Assembly: GCA_034766995.1 (NCBI GenBank)
Contig: CM068316.1
Coordinates: 15,602,071-15,666,070, forward strand
From: Acanthacorydalis orientalis
Taxonomy: Eukaryota > Arthropoda > Insecta > Megaloptera > Corydalidae
Length of the DNA stretch: 64,000 nucleotides
Reading direction: 5' to 3'
Shown here: one piece after another, positions 1-12,931 of the stretch
Layout of the letters: the number at the start of each line of letters is the position of its first letter
Position numbering within the stretch: the stretch's first letter is position 1
The notes under the pieces: generated by a model
What the model saw: only the letters and a program-made list of their open reading frames with translations
The model's database searches: none
Told to the model about the DNA's origin: nothing
Translations under genes and position numbers: made by a program

Positions 1-81
1 ATGTAGATTAAATATTTTTTATTGACAAATAAATCCTACATACAGCTGAATATAATATTTTTAATTTCATCCTCAACTAAA

Positions 82-86
<5 letters not shown>

Positions 87-145
<59 letters not shown>
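87..145. repeat. (TA)n microsatellite
   Basis: A pure TA dinucleotide run of about 29 units. Confidence 0.95.
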
Positions 146-150
<5 letters not shown>

Positions 151-388
151 TCATTTCATTTATTATCATTATATTTGATATATTTAAGCATATTATTTAT
201 TGCAAATATAACAAATATTTTCAATGTATAAAATGTTAAATAATATAAATATTACTCGAACTTTTTTTGGAATATTTCTTAAAAATTTTTCACTAGTATC
301 ATATTTTTTTACTGGCATAAAATGTAAAAATTAAGAATTATGTAATTATATATTCATGTTATTTTTTCCTTGAAGGATTACTTTTACA

Positions 389-391
<3 letters not shown>

Positions 392-474
<83 letters not shown>

Positions 475-482
475 GTATATGC

Positions 483-567
<85 letters not shown>

Positions 568-580
568 GTATGTGTATGTA
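392..580. repeat. Compound (TA)n / TATG microsatellite
   Basis: Nearly 190 bases of TA units, interrupted by TATATG and ending in several TATG units. It yields long Ile/Tyr ORFs on both strands that are artefacts. Confidence 0.95.
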
Positions 581-826
581 TAATCAAAATTATTATTCGT
601 CAGTCGGATCGTAACAAATATCAGTATTTAATTCTTAAATAGTAAATAAAATGTTACCGAAAAATTTGATTTTTGTAGTGTTTTTAATATAGTGACAAAT
701 ACAATTTTTATAGCATTTTTATAGTAAGAAGAAGAAATATACTTGACAGTGTGAGACAACAGTTTTCGAATAGAACACAGTCATTGTAAATATCAGAATA
801 GTTTTGATTCATAAATAAAAAGTAAA

Positions 827-2066
827 ATGGCTTTAGAGGCTATTTGTGGTACTGACTATTTACAATTTAACAAGCAATTTGGGAAAGATGAAAATTACTC
901 ACAAGATATTATTCGTGAAAGTAAAAATTTTATAAATCAAATGGAATTGGCTATGCCACCATTTTCAAATGTAAGTTTTAGGTTAAAAAATTAAAAATTG
1001 CACATCATTATTTTACTATTTAAATTATACTTTTTAATTATATTTCATCAGTATTTTCTAACTTTCTATGATGTTTAATTATTCTGAAAAACTATTTTGT
1101 GTTACTTTCAGCCTGCAGAAAATTTGACACATTTTTCAAAAGATGAAAATGGAAGAGATATAAAAATACAATTTGATCATGGTACGACAACATTGGCATT
1201 TCAGTATCAAGGTGGAGTGTTACTTGCAGTCGATTCCAGAGCAACTGGTGGCCAATTTATTGGTTCTCAGACAATGAAAAAAATAGTCGAAATTAATGAT
1301 TATTTATTAGGAACTTTAGCAGGTAAAATATTTAACCAAATATCCGTAAATTACCAAACAGTCATTATAATTATTTACCAGGTGGTGCTGCTGATTGTGT
1401 ATATTGGGATCGTGTATTAGCAAAACAATGTCGAATGTATGAGTTAAGAAATCGAGAAAGAATTTCTGTAGCAGCTGCATCTAAACTGATGGCCAATATG
1501 GTTTACAATTATAAAGGAATGGGGCTTTCAATGGGTATGATGTTAGCAGGATGGGATAAAAGGGTATGTGTGTGTATATATATGTATATATACACATTTA
1601 TTTATATATCTATGTATGTATAAAATCTAATTAAGTAATTTGTATTTCAGGGTCCAGGTTTATATTATGTTGATTCTGAAGGAACTCGAACACCGGGAAA
1701 AGTGTTTAGTGTGGGTTCAGGTTCTGTGTATGCTTTTGGTGTTTTAGATGCTGGTTATAAGTGGGACCTAACAGATGAAGAAGCCTATGGTATATATATA
1801 TATATATATATATATTTATTTACGTATATTTACATACATATACATATTCATATTATTTCATTTATTTGGGTTTTTGTATTTAATTTTTAGACCTTGGAAG
1901 ACGTTCTATTTATCATGCAACCCATCGAGATGCCTACAGTGGTGGTATTATTCGTGTATATCACATGAAGAGTACAGGATGGGTTCATATTTCAAATAAT
2001 GATTGCACAGAATTACATTATAAATATGCTGAAGAAAAAGAAATCGCATCTAATTTAATTGAATAA
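827..2066 (+). CDS. PSMB5: Proteasome subunit beta type-5 (20S core, chymotrypsin-like)
   Basis: Catalytic beta5 subunit of the 20S proteasome core, which cleaves after hydrophobic residues. I read five exons: 827-970, 1112-1322, 1382-1563, 1651-1789 and 1891-2066. All have GT-AG borders, total 852 nt and encode 283 residues. A propeptide of 72 residues precedes the HG|TTTLAF processing site, so Thr73 is the catalytic Thr1. The Asp17 (AVDSRA, Asp89) and Lys33 (KK, Lys105) equivalents are in place. The end, with [17 protein letters not shown] and then the VYHMK strand, is typical of beta5. Length and motifs fit a functional constitutive subunit. The ATG follows a short AT-rich leader, and a poly(A)-type AATAAA lies near 2138. 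Intron 4 contains a short TA repeat. The next gene lies downstream in the same direction. Confidence 0.96.
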
Positions 2067-2871
2067 GTTATAATATTTTTATTAAATGGAATACGATAAA
2101 GAATGTATCAATTCAATTTTTTTTTAACATATTCAAGAATAAATTTTATAATTAATTAATTTTTTGTATTTTATTTAACCACTTAATGTATAAATTAATT
2201 TTGAAACTTCATTCAAAAAATAATCAATTTTTTTAAATAAATTTATTACTAATGTATAATTAAAAGAAAAAAAAATATTTTTGCGGCATAGCAAGTGTAT
2301 TTTAATTTAGAGAAACACAAGTTTTTAAAAATTAATATTTTGTCATAAATCGGGAACAAGAGTTGAAGAATGTATAACAGCTCTATCTTTTATGTAATGA
2401 AAAAATAACTATAGAAATATTCATATAAATATTATAATGCAAGTGTTGGGAACAAGCAGATAAAAATTTGTTTAGTATATACAGTCAATGTTACACCAGT
2501 AGCTGCCGGTGTTACACTTGAGCGCTTGTAAAATTGCCAGTAAGAAGCACTCTCGTCAGACAGGCATATATATTAAGTGTCTATATGAAAAGTAAATTTT
2601 ATAGCAATTACATCAAACTTATAAATATATCATTCAACACTTACCACATCAACATGAATTTGAATACTATAATGTACATTTTTGTGTATGTGAAGTCATT
2701 TTTAATAAAAGTAAATCGTGACACTGAAAATATCTATAGTAACTTGATTAAAATTATAAAAATATTTACAAAACAATAATTATTAATAGTATTATAAATT
2801 TTTTGATTAAAAAATTGTAGTAACTGACATTTAAAATTTTTGTGAATATTCTTATTTTTTAAATATTTAAG
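2067..2871. other. Intergenic region between PSMB5 and the glucose-6-phosphate isomerase gene
   Basis: It holds the 3' UTR of the proteasome gene (AATAAA near 2138) and the upstream region of the isomerase gene. A somewhat GC-richer patch at 2480-2570 contains a near-repeat of GTTACAC and may be part of the promoter. An 81-codon ORF at 2534-2779 has no recognisable features and AT-driven composition, so I do not call it a gene. Confidence 0.6.
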
Positions 2872-6628
<3,757 letters not shown>

Positions 6629-7398
6629 ATCATTTTAAATAAATGATTGAATTAAAATTTTGTTTTAAATTGAATGTACGTAAGAAGCAAGCATTTCTCA
6701 TTGAACAAATTATTTTAACGATCTAAATAGAACTAGTAAAGCTAAATGAGGAAATGCACTTATAATTGAATTGCTATCTAAGTTTTTTTTTTAAAAATAA
6801 CTTTTAAATGGTAGTTAAATGTTGAATATATGTTTAATCAAAAACAAGTATAAACTTATAAATTACATGTTATTCACAAGTCTTATTTTATTGATTTCAA
6901 AGATATGTATATGTCAGTAAATTACACAAGTGTTTTTACAATGCAATTTTAACTTAGCAATCTTTATTTGTTATTCATTTTATATTTTATGACTACAAAT
7001 ATATAAATAAAAGTATGTATTCTTCAGTCTGATCTTATTTATTCAATGTAGTTTAAACAACACAAACAAGTTACCTCTCAACTAGATTGCTGATTGTATT
7101 TAGATTTTCACTAAATTGATTGTTACTAATTACAACACTAGATGATTTTATAATCAAAATTCAATTTCTCACATCACTAATACAAAATTGAAACAAATTT
7201 TCATCTATATATATATATATATATATACACAATCACAAATTTCAAACAAAATGTATAATTCTTCATATTTATATAAATGTAAATTAACAAAATCAAATTT
7301 GAAATTAATTTATTTACTTTTATTTAAGTATGATATAAGGGAATAGTAAAATAAAAAAGTAACATAAGAATTTTCAATTTATTATAATAAACATTTGT
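6629..7398. other. Convergent 3' region between Pgi (+) and RpS7 (-)
   Basis: It holds the 3' UTRs of two genes pointing at each other, with several AATAAA-like signals, and a short TA repeat near 7207-7226. No further gene is visible. Confidence 0.6.
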
Positions 7399-8093
7399 TT
7401 ACAAATATGGTTCAGGAAATTCAAAAGTAACTTCCCTTCCAGTTAATTTCTTATAAACAGAACTGAATGTGTCCACCTGTAAATAAAGTATAAATCACAT
7501 TTGTGAAAAATACTATCAATTATTAAAATTTTACCTTATGTTCAATTGTCGTTTGTTGAAGTTTATCAAGATGAACTTTAATCAATTGTGACCCATCCAA
7601 CTTAATGCGAATACGTTTACCTACAATTTCTGCTGGAAAAACTAAATCTTCCAAAATTGCATCATACACAGCTGTAAGAGTTCTTGATCGAGGACGTTTT
7701 TGCTTGTTTTTCGTACGTGTTTTACGTGTTGGTTTTGGCAAAATTTTTCGTTCGCCAATGAATACAACATGTTTCCCCGAAAATTTTTTCTCCAATTCAC
7801 GAACTAAACGAGTTTGCACCTTTTGGAACTGTTTTAGTTTGGGAATTGGAACATATATTATAATTGCCTAAAATGAATTCACAAAATATATTCTATTTTG
7901 AACCATATGTACAGTAAGTTAATACCTTTTTATTATTGAATTCTATTTCACGAGCTTTTGTAATATACAATTCTCTTAATTGAGCTTTTAGATCTGAATT
8001 CATTTCAAGCTCAAGAAATGCTTGAGATACTTGCAGTTCGAATGCATCGGGTTCTGCGCCCCCCGCTTTCAATATTTTTGCAGTCGACAACAT
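7399..8093 (-). CDS. RpS7: 40S ribosomal protein S7 (eS7)
   Basis: Component of the small ribosomal subunit. Coding exons on the minus strand, in reading order: 8093-7926, 7867-7535 and 7476-7399. They total 579 nt and give 192 residues, against about 194 in other animals. The protein starts MLSTAKILK, carries the [20 protein letters not shown] segment and the basic [18 protein letters not shown] stretch, and ends FEFPEPYL, all characteristic of eS7. The start codon is the first codon after a splice acceptor (minus-strand TATTAG before the ATG), so the 5' leader lies in a separate noncoding exon near 8438-8466. It is head-to-head with COX5B. It appears intact. Confidence 0.96.
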
Positions 8094-8437
8094 CTAATAC
8101 AATAAAGGTTATGATTATAAATACGTGTCAAAAATTAAAATAAAACCTGCAACTATAATCTTTTCAAATTAATAACTAATTTTCAAAACTATAAAACAAA
8201 CATTTTTTTCCTCGTAGCTGTACTAATTGAATAAACCACAAAACCCGAACAAAATTCACTAAAATGTATTTATATACAAATCTATATTTATCACAGTCAT
8301 CGATAATAAATGTAACATACAATCAAAAATTAATAAGTTGTTAAACTATCAACAGCATTATTTTCTTTTAAATACGATCAAATAAATAATATATAGTTGA
8401 TTAAAATTAATATTTCTTTACTTGGAACAACGTGTAC

Positions 8438-8466
8438 CTTCAGTCGTGAAAAGATGGAAAAGAGCA
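8438..8466 (-). promoter_or_regulatory. RpS7 noncoding first exon with a TOP-like pyrimidine start
   Basis: Reading the minus strand from about 8466, the sequence begins with a pyrimidine run (CTCTTTTCC) and ends at a good splice donor (GAAG|GTACAC at 8438/8437). A pyrimidine-rich start is the usual 5' TOP feature of ribosomal protein mRNAs. The exact transcription start is inferred. Confidence 0.6.
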
Positions 8467-8782
8467 CATTTCACGCATGCGTAAATGACTTCGTGTAGAA
8501 TTTGTGGGACTTACAATTTGAAATATCCTCATGTATTCATAAGAATTTCTTGTATATTTTTTTGAAGAAATCACGAAAACACTATTAATTAATAAAAAAT
8601 ATATTTATTATGGGTTTAAAAACCATTAATATTTAATAATTATTTTATTATAAAATTATATAAAAAAATTTCTAAAATCTAGTAACAAATTAAAAATATC
8701 TATAATATTTATTATCTATATCTAACTTCAAAACGTTCGTGAACAGTTGATTGACATCGAAAAGTTTAACATTGCGTTAAAA
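8467..8782. promoter_or_regulatory. Divergent promoter region shared by RpS7 (-) and COX5B (+)
   Basis: About 320 bases separate the inferred RpS7 start from the COX5B ATG at 8783. A perfect 10-bp palindrome ACGCATGCGT at 8473-8482 resembles the NRF1 (Drosophila Ewg) site GCGCATGCGC. The rest is AT-rich, with no clear TATA box. Confidence 0.5.
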
Positions 8783-9726
8783 ATGGCTGCCCTATGTCGT
8801 AAGGTTGCAATTTCTGCATCAAGAAAAAATGTCTTGGTGACTTCTGTGAGATTTGCGAATAAAAGTAATGTTTTAAAACATTCATATATAATTATTTATA
8901 TTTTTTGAATTTTTTATACGTATTGTTGCTAAATTAGTGTTACGTAATTACTCGATAAGGGTACTCCAAGCTTGTTCTTGAGTTGACAATATAAATTTTA
9001 ATGTGTTTTATGAGGAAATCACGGTTTTATAAGATTATTTTTATGATATTTTTATTTTTAATTTATTTAATAGGGATAGCTTGTTAATTAAAATTAAGTA
9101 CGTTTATTTTTCATTTGATTTATTTATTAGTAATTTTGTTTGCAAATTACAATTCATATATTATCAGTTTATAATCAGTATGAAAAATATAACTTTTATA
9201 TTGTTTTTGTATAACAATGAATTTTTAATTATTTTATACTTTGCACCTATTCTCATAGACCATTTGTTTTATTTTGTTCAATGATTTCTTTTTATATTTG
9301 TTTTCATTTACATAATTTTAATTTGACAAAATGTTAATGCTTGCAGTTTTTTTTTAAAAAAAACTAATACTTGCATTAAATTATATTTTCATTGACATAA
9401 ATAAGTAAAATGGGCCATTTTATGTATTTATCTGCTTTTCTGTAGTGATGGGTGATCCTGTCGAACATGCTACTGGTTTAGAGAAAAGAGAACTATTAGC
9501 AAAAATATCTGGAAATGAAGATCCATTTGATCTAAAAGTTTTGAAACGATGTGCTGGTACTAAAGCTGAACCAAATCTAATTCCAAGTGCATTTGATGCA
9601 CGAATTGTGGGATGCATTTGTGAAGAGGATGCAGTTACAGTCAATTGGATGTGGTTACACAAGGGAGTTGAAAAGAGGTGTGAATGTGGATATTGGTTCA
9701 AATTAGTTCAAAAGGCACCTGTGTAA
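8783..9726 (+). CDS. COX5B: Cytochrome c oxidase subunit 5B, mitochondrial
   Basis: Nuclear-encoded zinc-binding subunit of respiratory complex IV on the matrix side of the inner membrane. There are two exons, 8783-8864 and 9446-9726, giving 120 residues. Exon 1 encodes a basic presequence without acidic residues (MAALCRKVAISASRKNVLV), as expected for mitochondrial import. Exon 2 encodes the mature domain, with GLEKRELL, DPFDLKVLKR, RIVGCICEED and the cysteine-rich end RCECGYWFKLV that carries the zinc ligands. The split codon A|TG at the junction gives MMGDP. Length and motifs fit an intact gene. It diverges from RpS7, so the two may share a promoter. Confidence 0.95.
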
Positions 9727-10401
9727 ATTTTTGTTGAGTGAAAATATTTCATAGTTTACAAATTATTGTAAAATTTAAAATGCAAATAAATAGTGTTTAT
9801 GTGTAATGTTATGCAATTTATTTTCATAGCTGTAAATTATTTGTTTTAATAAAATATTCTTTTTAATTATGGGAATATGTTATTGTACAGAATATGTATA
9901 TATAAATATAGCTAAATTTAATGTATATTTGTAATAGTTTATAAAATTAATATGCATGAACTTCTTTTTTCTGTTAAAATTTGTTTATTTTTATTTTGAA
10001 GAGATGGAAATATTTTTCGATTATAATGAAATTAACTTTTAGGTATACATATTGTACATATCAAATTTATGAACATAGAATTTCAGTATATAAGGTAAAA
10101 AGCTGTAAATAAAGGCTTTAAGTTTATCATAAAGCAATATTATTGCACATGCAAAAATAAAATTATGAAATCAGAAAGAATATAAATACTGTGTAAATAA
10201 TTTATTACAATAATATATACTTCTTCGAACGAAGTAGTTAAAAAAAATATTAAAAACATAAATAATTTGTATTTAAACTAAGTGTGAATCTCGTTGAGGT
10301 TATAACAGTCCTAGAGTGAGATGTTAGCTAAGTTAGGTTAAGTTATAAATTCTAGTTTATGGTTAAGTATTCTGTTCCAATCCAAACACAATTTATAAGA
10401 A
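9727..10401. other. Intergenic region between COX5B and EXOSC6
   Basis: It holds the COX5B 3' UTR with AATAAA-type signals and the upstream region of the exosome gene. It is AT-rich throughout, with no other ORF or repeat of note. Confidence 0.6.
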
Positions 10402-11471
10402 ATGCCTGTTGATAATAAAAGAATTTCGGGGCCAGAGGATTCTGTTTCTTATTCAATTTATTCAAAATTAAATAATAATAATAGTTGTTCTGATAAAGTA
10501 AAAAATCTCTTTAAAGAGAATGGAACTAGAATTGATGGTAGAAGTTCTAATGAACATAGAAAAATATGTAAGTATTACTTTATAAGTTTAATCAATACTG
10601 TGCTATTTCGCGTTTTAAAATATTGCAGATCTTAAAACGGATGTAATTAGTCAGGCAAAAGGTTCTGCTTACATTGAAATGAATAATACAAAAGTTATTG
10701 TATCAGTGTTTGATCCTCGAGAGATACCAAATAAAAATGAATATAGTTTAAATGGTGAACTGTATTGCGAATTTAAGTATGCTCCATTTAGTTGTATAAA
10801 ACGGAGAATGCACCAACAAGACAGTGAAGAAAAGGAATATAGTGTAATTCTTCGTAGAGCATTGGAATCGGCTGTATGCAGGTATTTTTTTATTTGTTAA
10901 TTTTTATATATAGTACCAATTTATATGTAATAATTTGAATAGGCATGAATTTCCAAATTTTCAAGTTGATATATATGCATTAGTTTTGGAAAATGATGGA
11001 AGTGCTCTTAGTGCTGCTATTACATGTGCTGGAGTTGCACTAATTCAAGCAGGAATTCCTATGTATGATATTGTAACATCAGTTACTTTAGTAAGACAAG
11101 GAAAAGATCTATTTGTCGATCCAAGTTTTAATGAAGAATCATTATGTAATGCTGCTTTAGAAACTAAAAGTTCATATGAACATTTAAAATTAGATTCTGG
11201 AGACGATAAAGTGGCAATGGATATTGATGAAATTAAGGAAAATGAAATTTCAAGTTCTTTAGATCACGGAACTGTTTTATTAACATTACTGTCAGCTCAT
11301 CAGCAAGTCAGTGAAATTTATCAAACAGGCTCTATTAGTTTAGATGTTCTTACAGAATCAATTGATCTGTTAATTAAAGTAAATAATGAAATATTTCCAT
11401 TAGTACAAAAATGCATTGTGAAATATGTACAAAAATCTTTAAAAGACAAAAAAGAAACATCTAATGAATGA
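10402..11471 (+). CDS. EXOSC6: Exosome complex component MTR3 (EXOSC6)
   Basis: RNase PH-fold subunit of the ring of the RNA exosome, which processes and degrades RNA 3'-5'. Animal ring subunits lack phosphorolytic activity. Exons: 10402-10567, 10629-10881 and 10943-11471, giving 315 residues. Conserved blocks include ENGTRIDGRS, ISQAKGSAYIEMNNTKVIVSVFDPRE, GELYCEFKYAPFS, ILRRALESAV and LENDGSALSAAITCAGVAL followed by IPMYDIVTSV. These order the gene with MTR3 rather than RRP41 or RRP46, by the SQAKGSAY and APF motifs. There is an asparagine/serine-rich N-terminal tail of about 40 residues and an acidic insert (DSGDDKVAMDIDEIKENE). It is convergent with SF3B5, with 72 bp between the stop codons. 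Confidence 0.9.
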
Positions 11472-11543
11472 ACATAATTGTTTTATTTATTATAGTATAA
11501 AGAGTAAAACATTCAAATAAATTATTTTCATATAGCAGTAGTT

Positions 11544-11801
11544 TTATTCATCTGGTTTTTCAGGAGGTGGCCCACAAGGCTGCAACATTTTTTCCATTAA
11601 ATTAAATCTTACTCGTGCTTTAGCTTCATTTTCAGCTATAGCAAAATAACTAAGAAGATCTGGATGTCCTAAGTAACTACTATAACTGTCTCTGTGTTGT
11701 TGGACAAGCCATTCATATTTTGTAGTATCAGCATGGCCTGTACCAATATATTTCGATTGTAAATGTTCCAACTGACTGTGAATGTTGTATCTTTCACCCA
11801 T
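11544..11801 (-). CDS. SF3B5: Splicing factor 3B subunit 5 (SF3b10)
   Basis: Small subunit of the SF3b complex in the U2 snRNP, which binds the branch-site region. It is a single uninterrupted exon of 85 codons, the usual family length. The protein starts MGERYNIHSQLEHLQSKYIG, has the TTKYEWLVQQHRDSYSSYLGH and DLLSYFAIAENE core, and ends MLQPCGPPPEKPDE. The ATG is the first in frame and starts the conserved N-terminus. Its 3' end nearly meets that of EXOSC6, and its 5' end faces the ESCO gene. Confidence 0.96.
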   Translation of the reverse strand: MGERYNIHSQLEHLQSKYIGTGHADTTKYEWLVQQHRDSYSSYLGHPDLLSYFAIAENEAKARVRFNLMEKMLQPCGPPPEKPDE

Positions 11802-12522
11802 TATTTTAATGCTGTAAAATACTGCACATTAAATTTACTGTATAATTAATAAACAGGTGTATATACATATTTGTAAATATAATTGTAATGTTTACTTCTT
11901 GGTTTTGTAAGATACTGAATAAAAATATAATTTACTTGATAAATTATATTGTGAATTTACGTACGTTTCTTTTAATTTTATAAAAAGTAATAAATTTATT
12001 GAAATATAATTAAAAATAAGTTCGCATATTATGAATAAGATAAACAATACTATAACGAAAAACAATTTCTGTCAGAAAATTAACAGCACTACAGAATAAA
12101 CAAAGTGCTACCGTGTGTCTTATTCTTGATAGTATGCGATGAAATGTGTACTGCATCTGGGGAATTTATAGTTTCACAAATTTAATTATTCCCATATCCA
12201 CACTTTGTATGTTGTTTTGAATTGGTTGTAAACACTACAATTATTTCTTTTAAAACAGCTTAATGTCTTTTCTTGTTTTAAAATAAATGTATAAAAATAA
12301 TTTAAATTTAAAATTTTGTGAAAAGTGTGATTGTGACTTAAGAAAGGTGTTAAGAGAACATAAAGAAAATTATGAATTGGAACTAAGTATAAACAAATTT
12401 GTTTGAATTTTAAGCCAATACCTAAGTTGATATAAAGTACCGGGAGGTGAAACTGTTTATGTGAATTATTTGTGTACATAAATAGCTTTTATCTTTGTCG
12501 GACATGTTTTTATAATGTAATA

Positions 12523-12532
12523 TTGGCGCCAA
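12523..12532. promoter_or_regulatory. E2F-type palindrome upstream of ESCO
   Basis: TTGGCGCCAA is a perfect 10-bp palindrome holding the GGCGCC core of E2F sites, in DNA that is otherwise nearly free of CpG. ESCO acts in S phase, so E2F control would make sense. That role is inferred. Confidence 0.5.
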
Positions 12533-12702
12533 ATTACTAAAGACAGCTGCTTATCAACTGAAGTTGTCATTTACAAGTTTATTGGTGAGTTAGTGAAAAT
12601 TAATTTGCAACTTTTTAAAAGTGAACTGTTTTGTAGATAATTTATTTCTGTTTAACGTTTATAATTTATGCTTTTTGTATTAAATTTTTAACTTCAGGCT
12701 GC

Positions 12703-12704
<2 letters not shown>

Positions 12705-12775
<71 letters not shown>

Positions 12776-12787
12776 TATATATATATG
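12705..12787. repeat. (TA)n microsatellite in the ESCO leader intron
   Basis: A TA run of more than 80 bases with a single AA interruption, inside the inferred 5' UTR intron. Confidence 0.95.
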
Positions 12788-12931
12788 TATGATGTATGTA
12801 TGTACGTGTAATTAAATTGTATTGTGGTGAAAATTTATATAGAAAGTTTTTTTTTTTTAGATAATTGCATACTTCTGTGATACTGAATTTTATGTATTGA
12901 TTTTATATAAAGTAACGATTAAAATATCATT

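Larger units (their letters stand above)
1..826. other. AT-rich upstream region of the proteasome beta5 gene
   Basis: No coding sequence is supported here. The region holds two long TA-type microsatellites (about 87-145 and 392-580) in very AT-rich DNA. The last 150 bases before the ATG at 827 are less repetitive and must hold the promoter and 5' leader of the proteasome gene. Apparent ORFs in this stretch are translations of TA repeats (alternating Tyr/Ile) and are not genes. Confidence 0.7.
11802..12931. promoter_or_regulatory. Divergent upstream region of SF3B5 (-) and ESCO (+)
   Basis: About 1.1 kb between two start codons. For ESCO I infer a noncoding first exon ending at a donor at 12584 (ATTG|GTGAGT) and an acceptor at 12860 after a T run. 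The intron between them carries a TA microsatellite. A GC-rich palindrome TTGGCGCCAA at 12523-12532 lies just before or within the leader exon. No other coding sequence is seen. The 97-codon minus-strand ORF at 12186-12479 has no family features. Confidence 0.55.

Noticed and set aside
370..642. Long ORFs on both strands across TA repeats (also at 3757-4050, 23717-24016, 24072-24371 and 43423-43661)
   Set aside because: They are translations of TA/TG microsatellites (Tyr-Ile or Met-Tyr-Val periodic) with no real protein content.
2534..2779. 81-codon ORF between PSMB5 and Pgi
   Set aside because: AT-driven composition, no motif, and it lies in the isomerase upstream region.
8094..8437. Possible snoRNA in the first RpS7 intron
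   Set aside because: Ribosomal protein introns often host snoRNAs, but I found no paired C/D or H/ACA boxes in this intron.
12186..12479. 97-codon minus-strand ORF between SF3B5 and ESCO
   Set aside because: No family features; it lies in the promoter and leader region and shows chance-like Phe/Leu/Asn composition.
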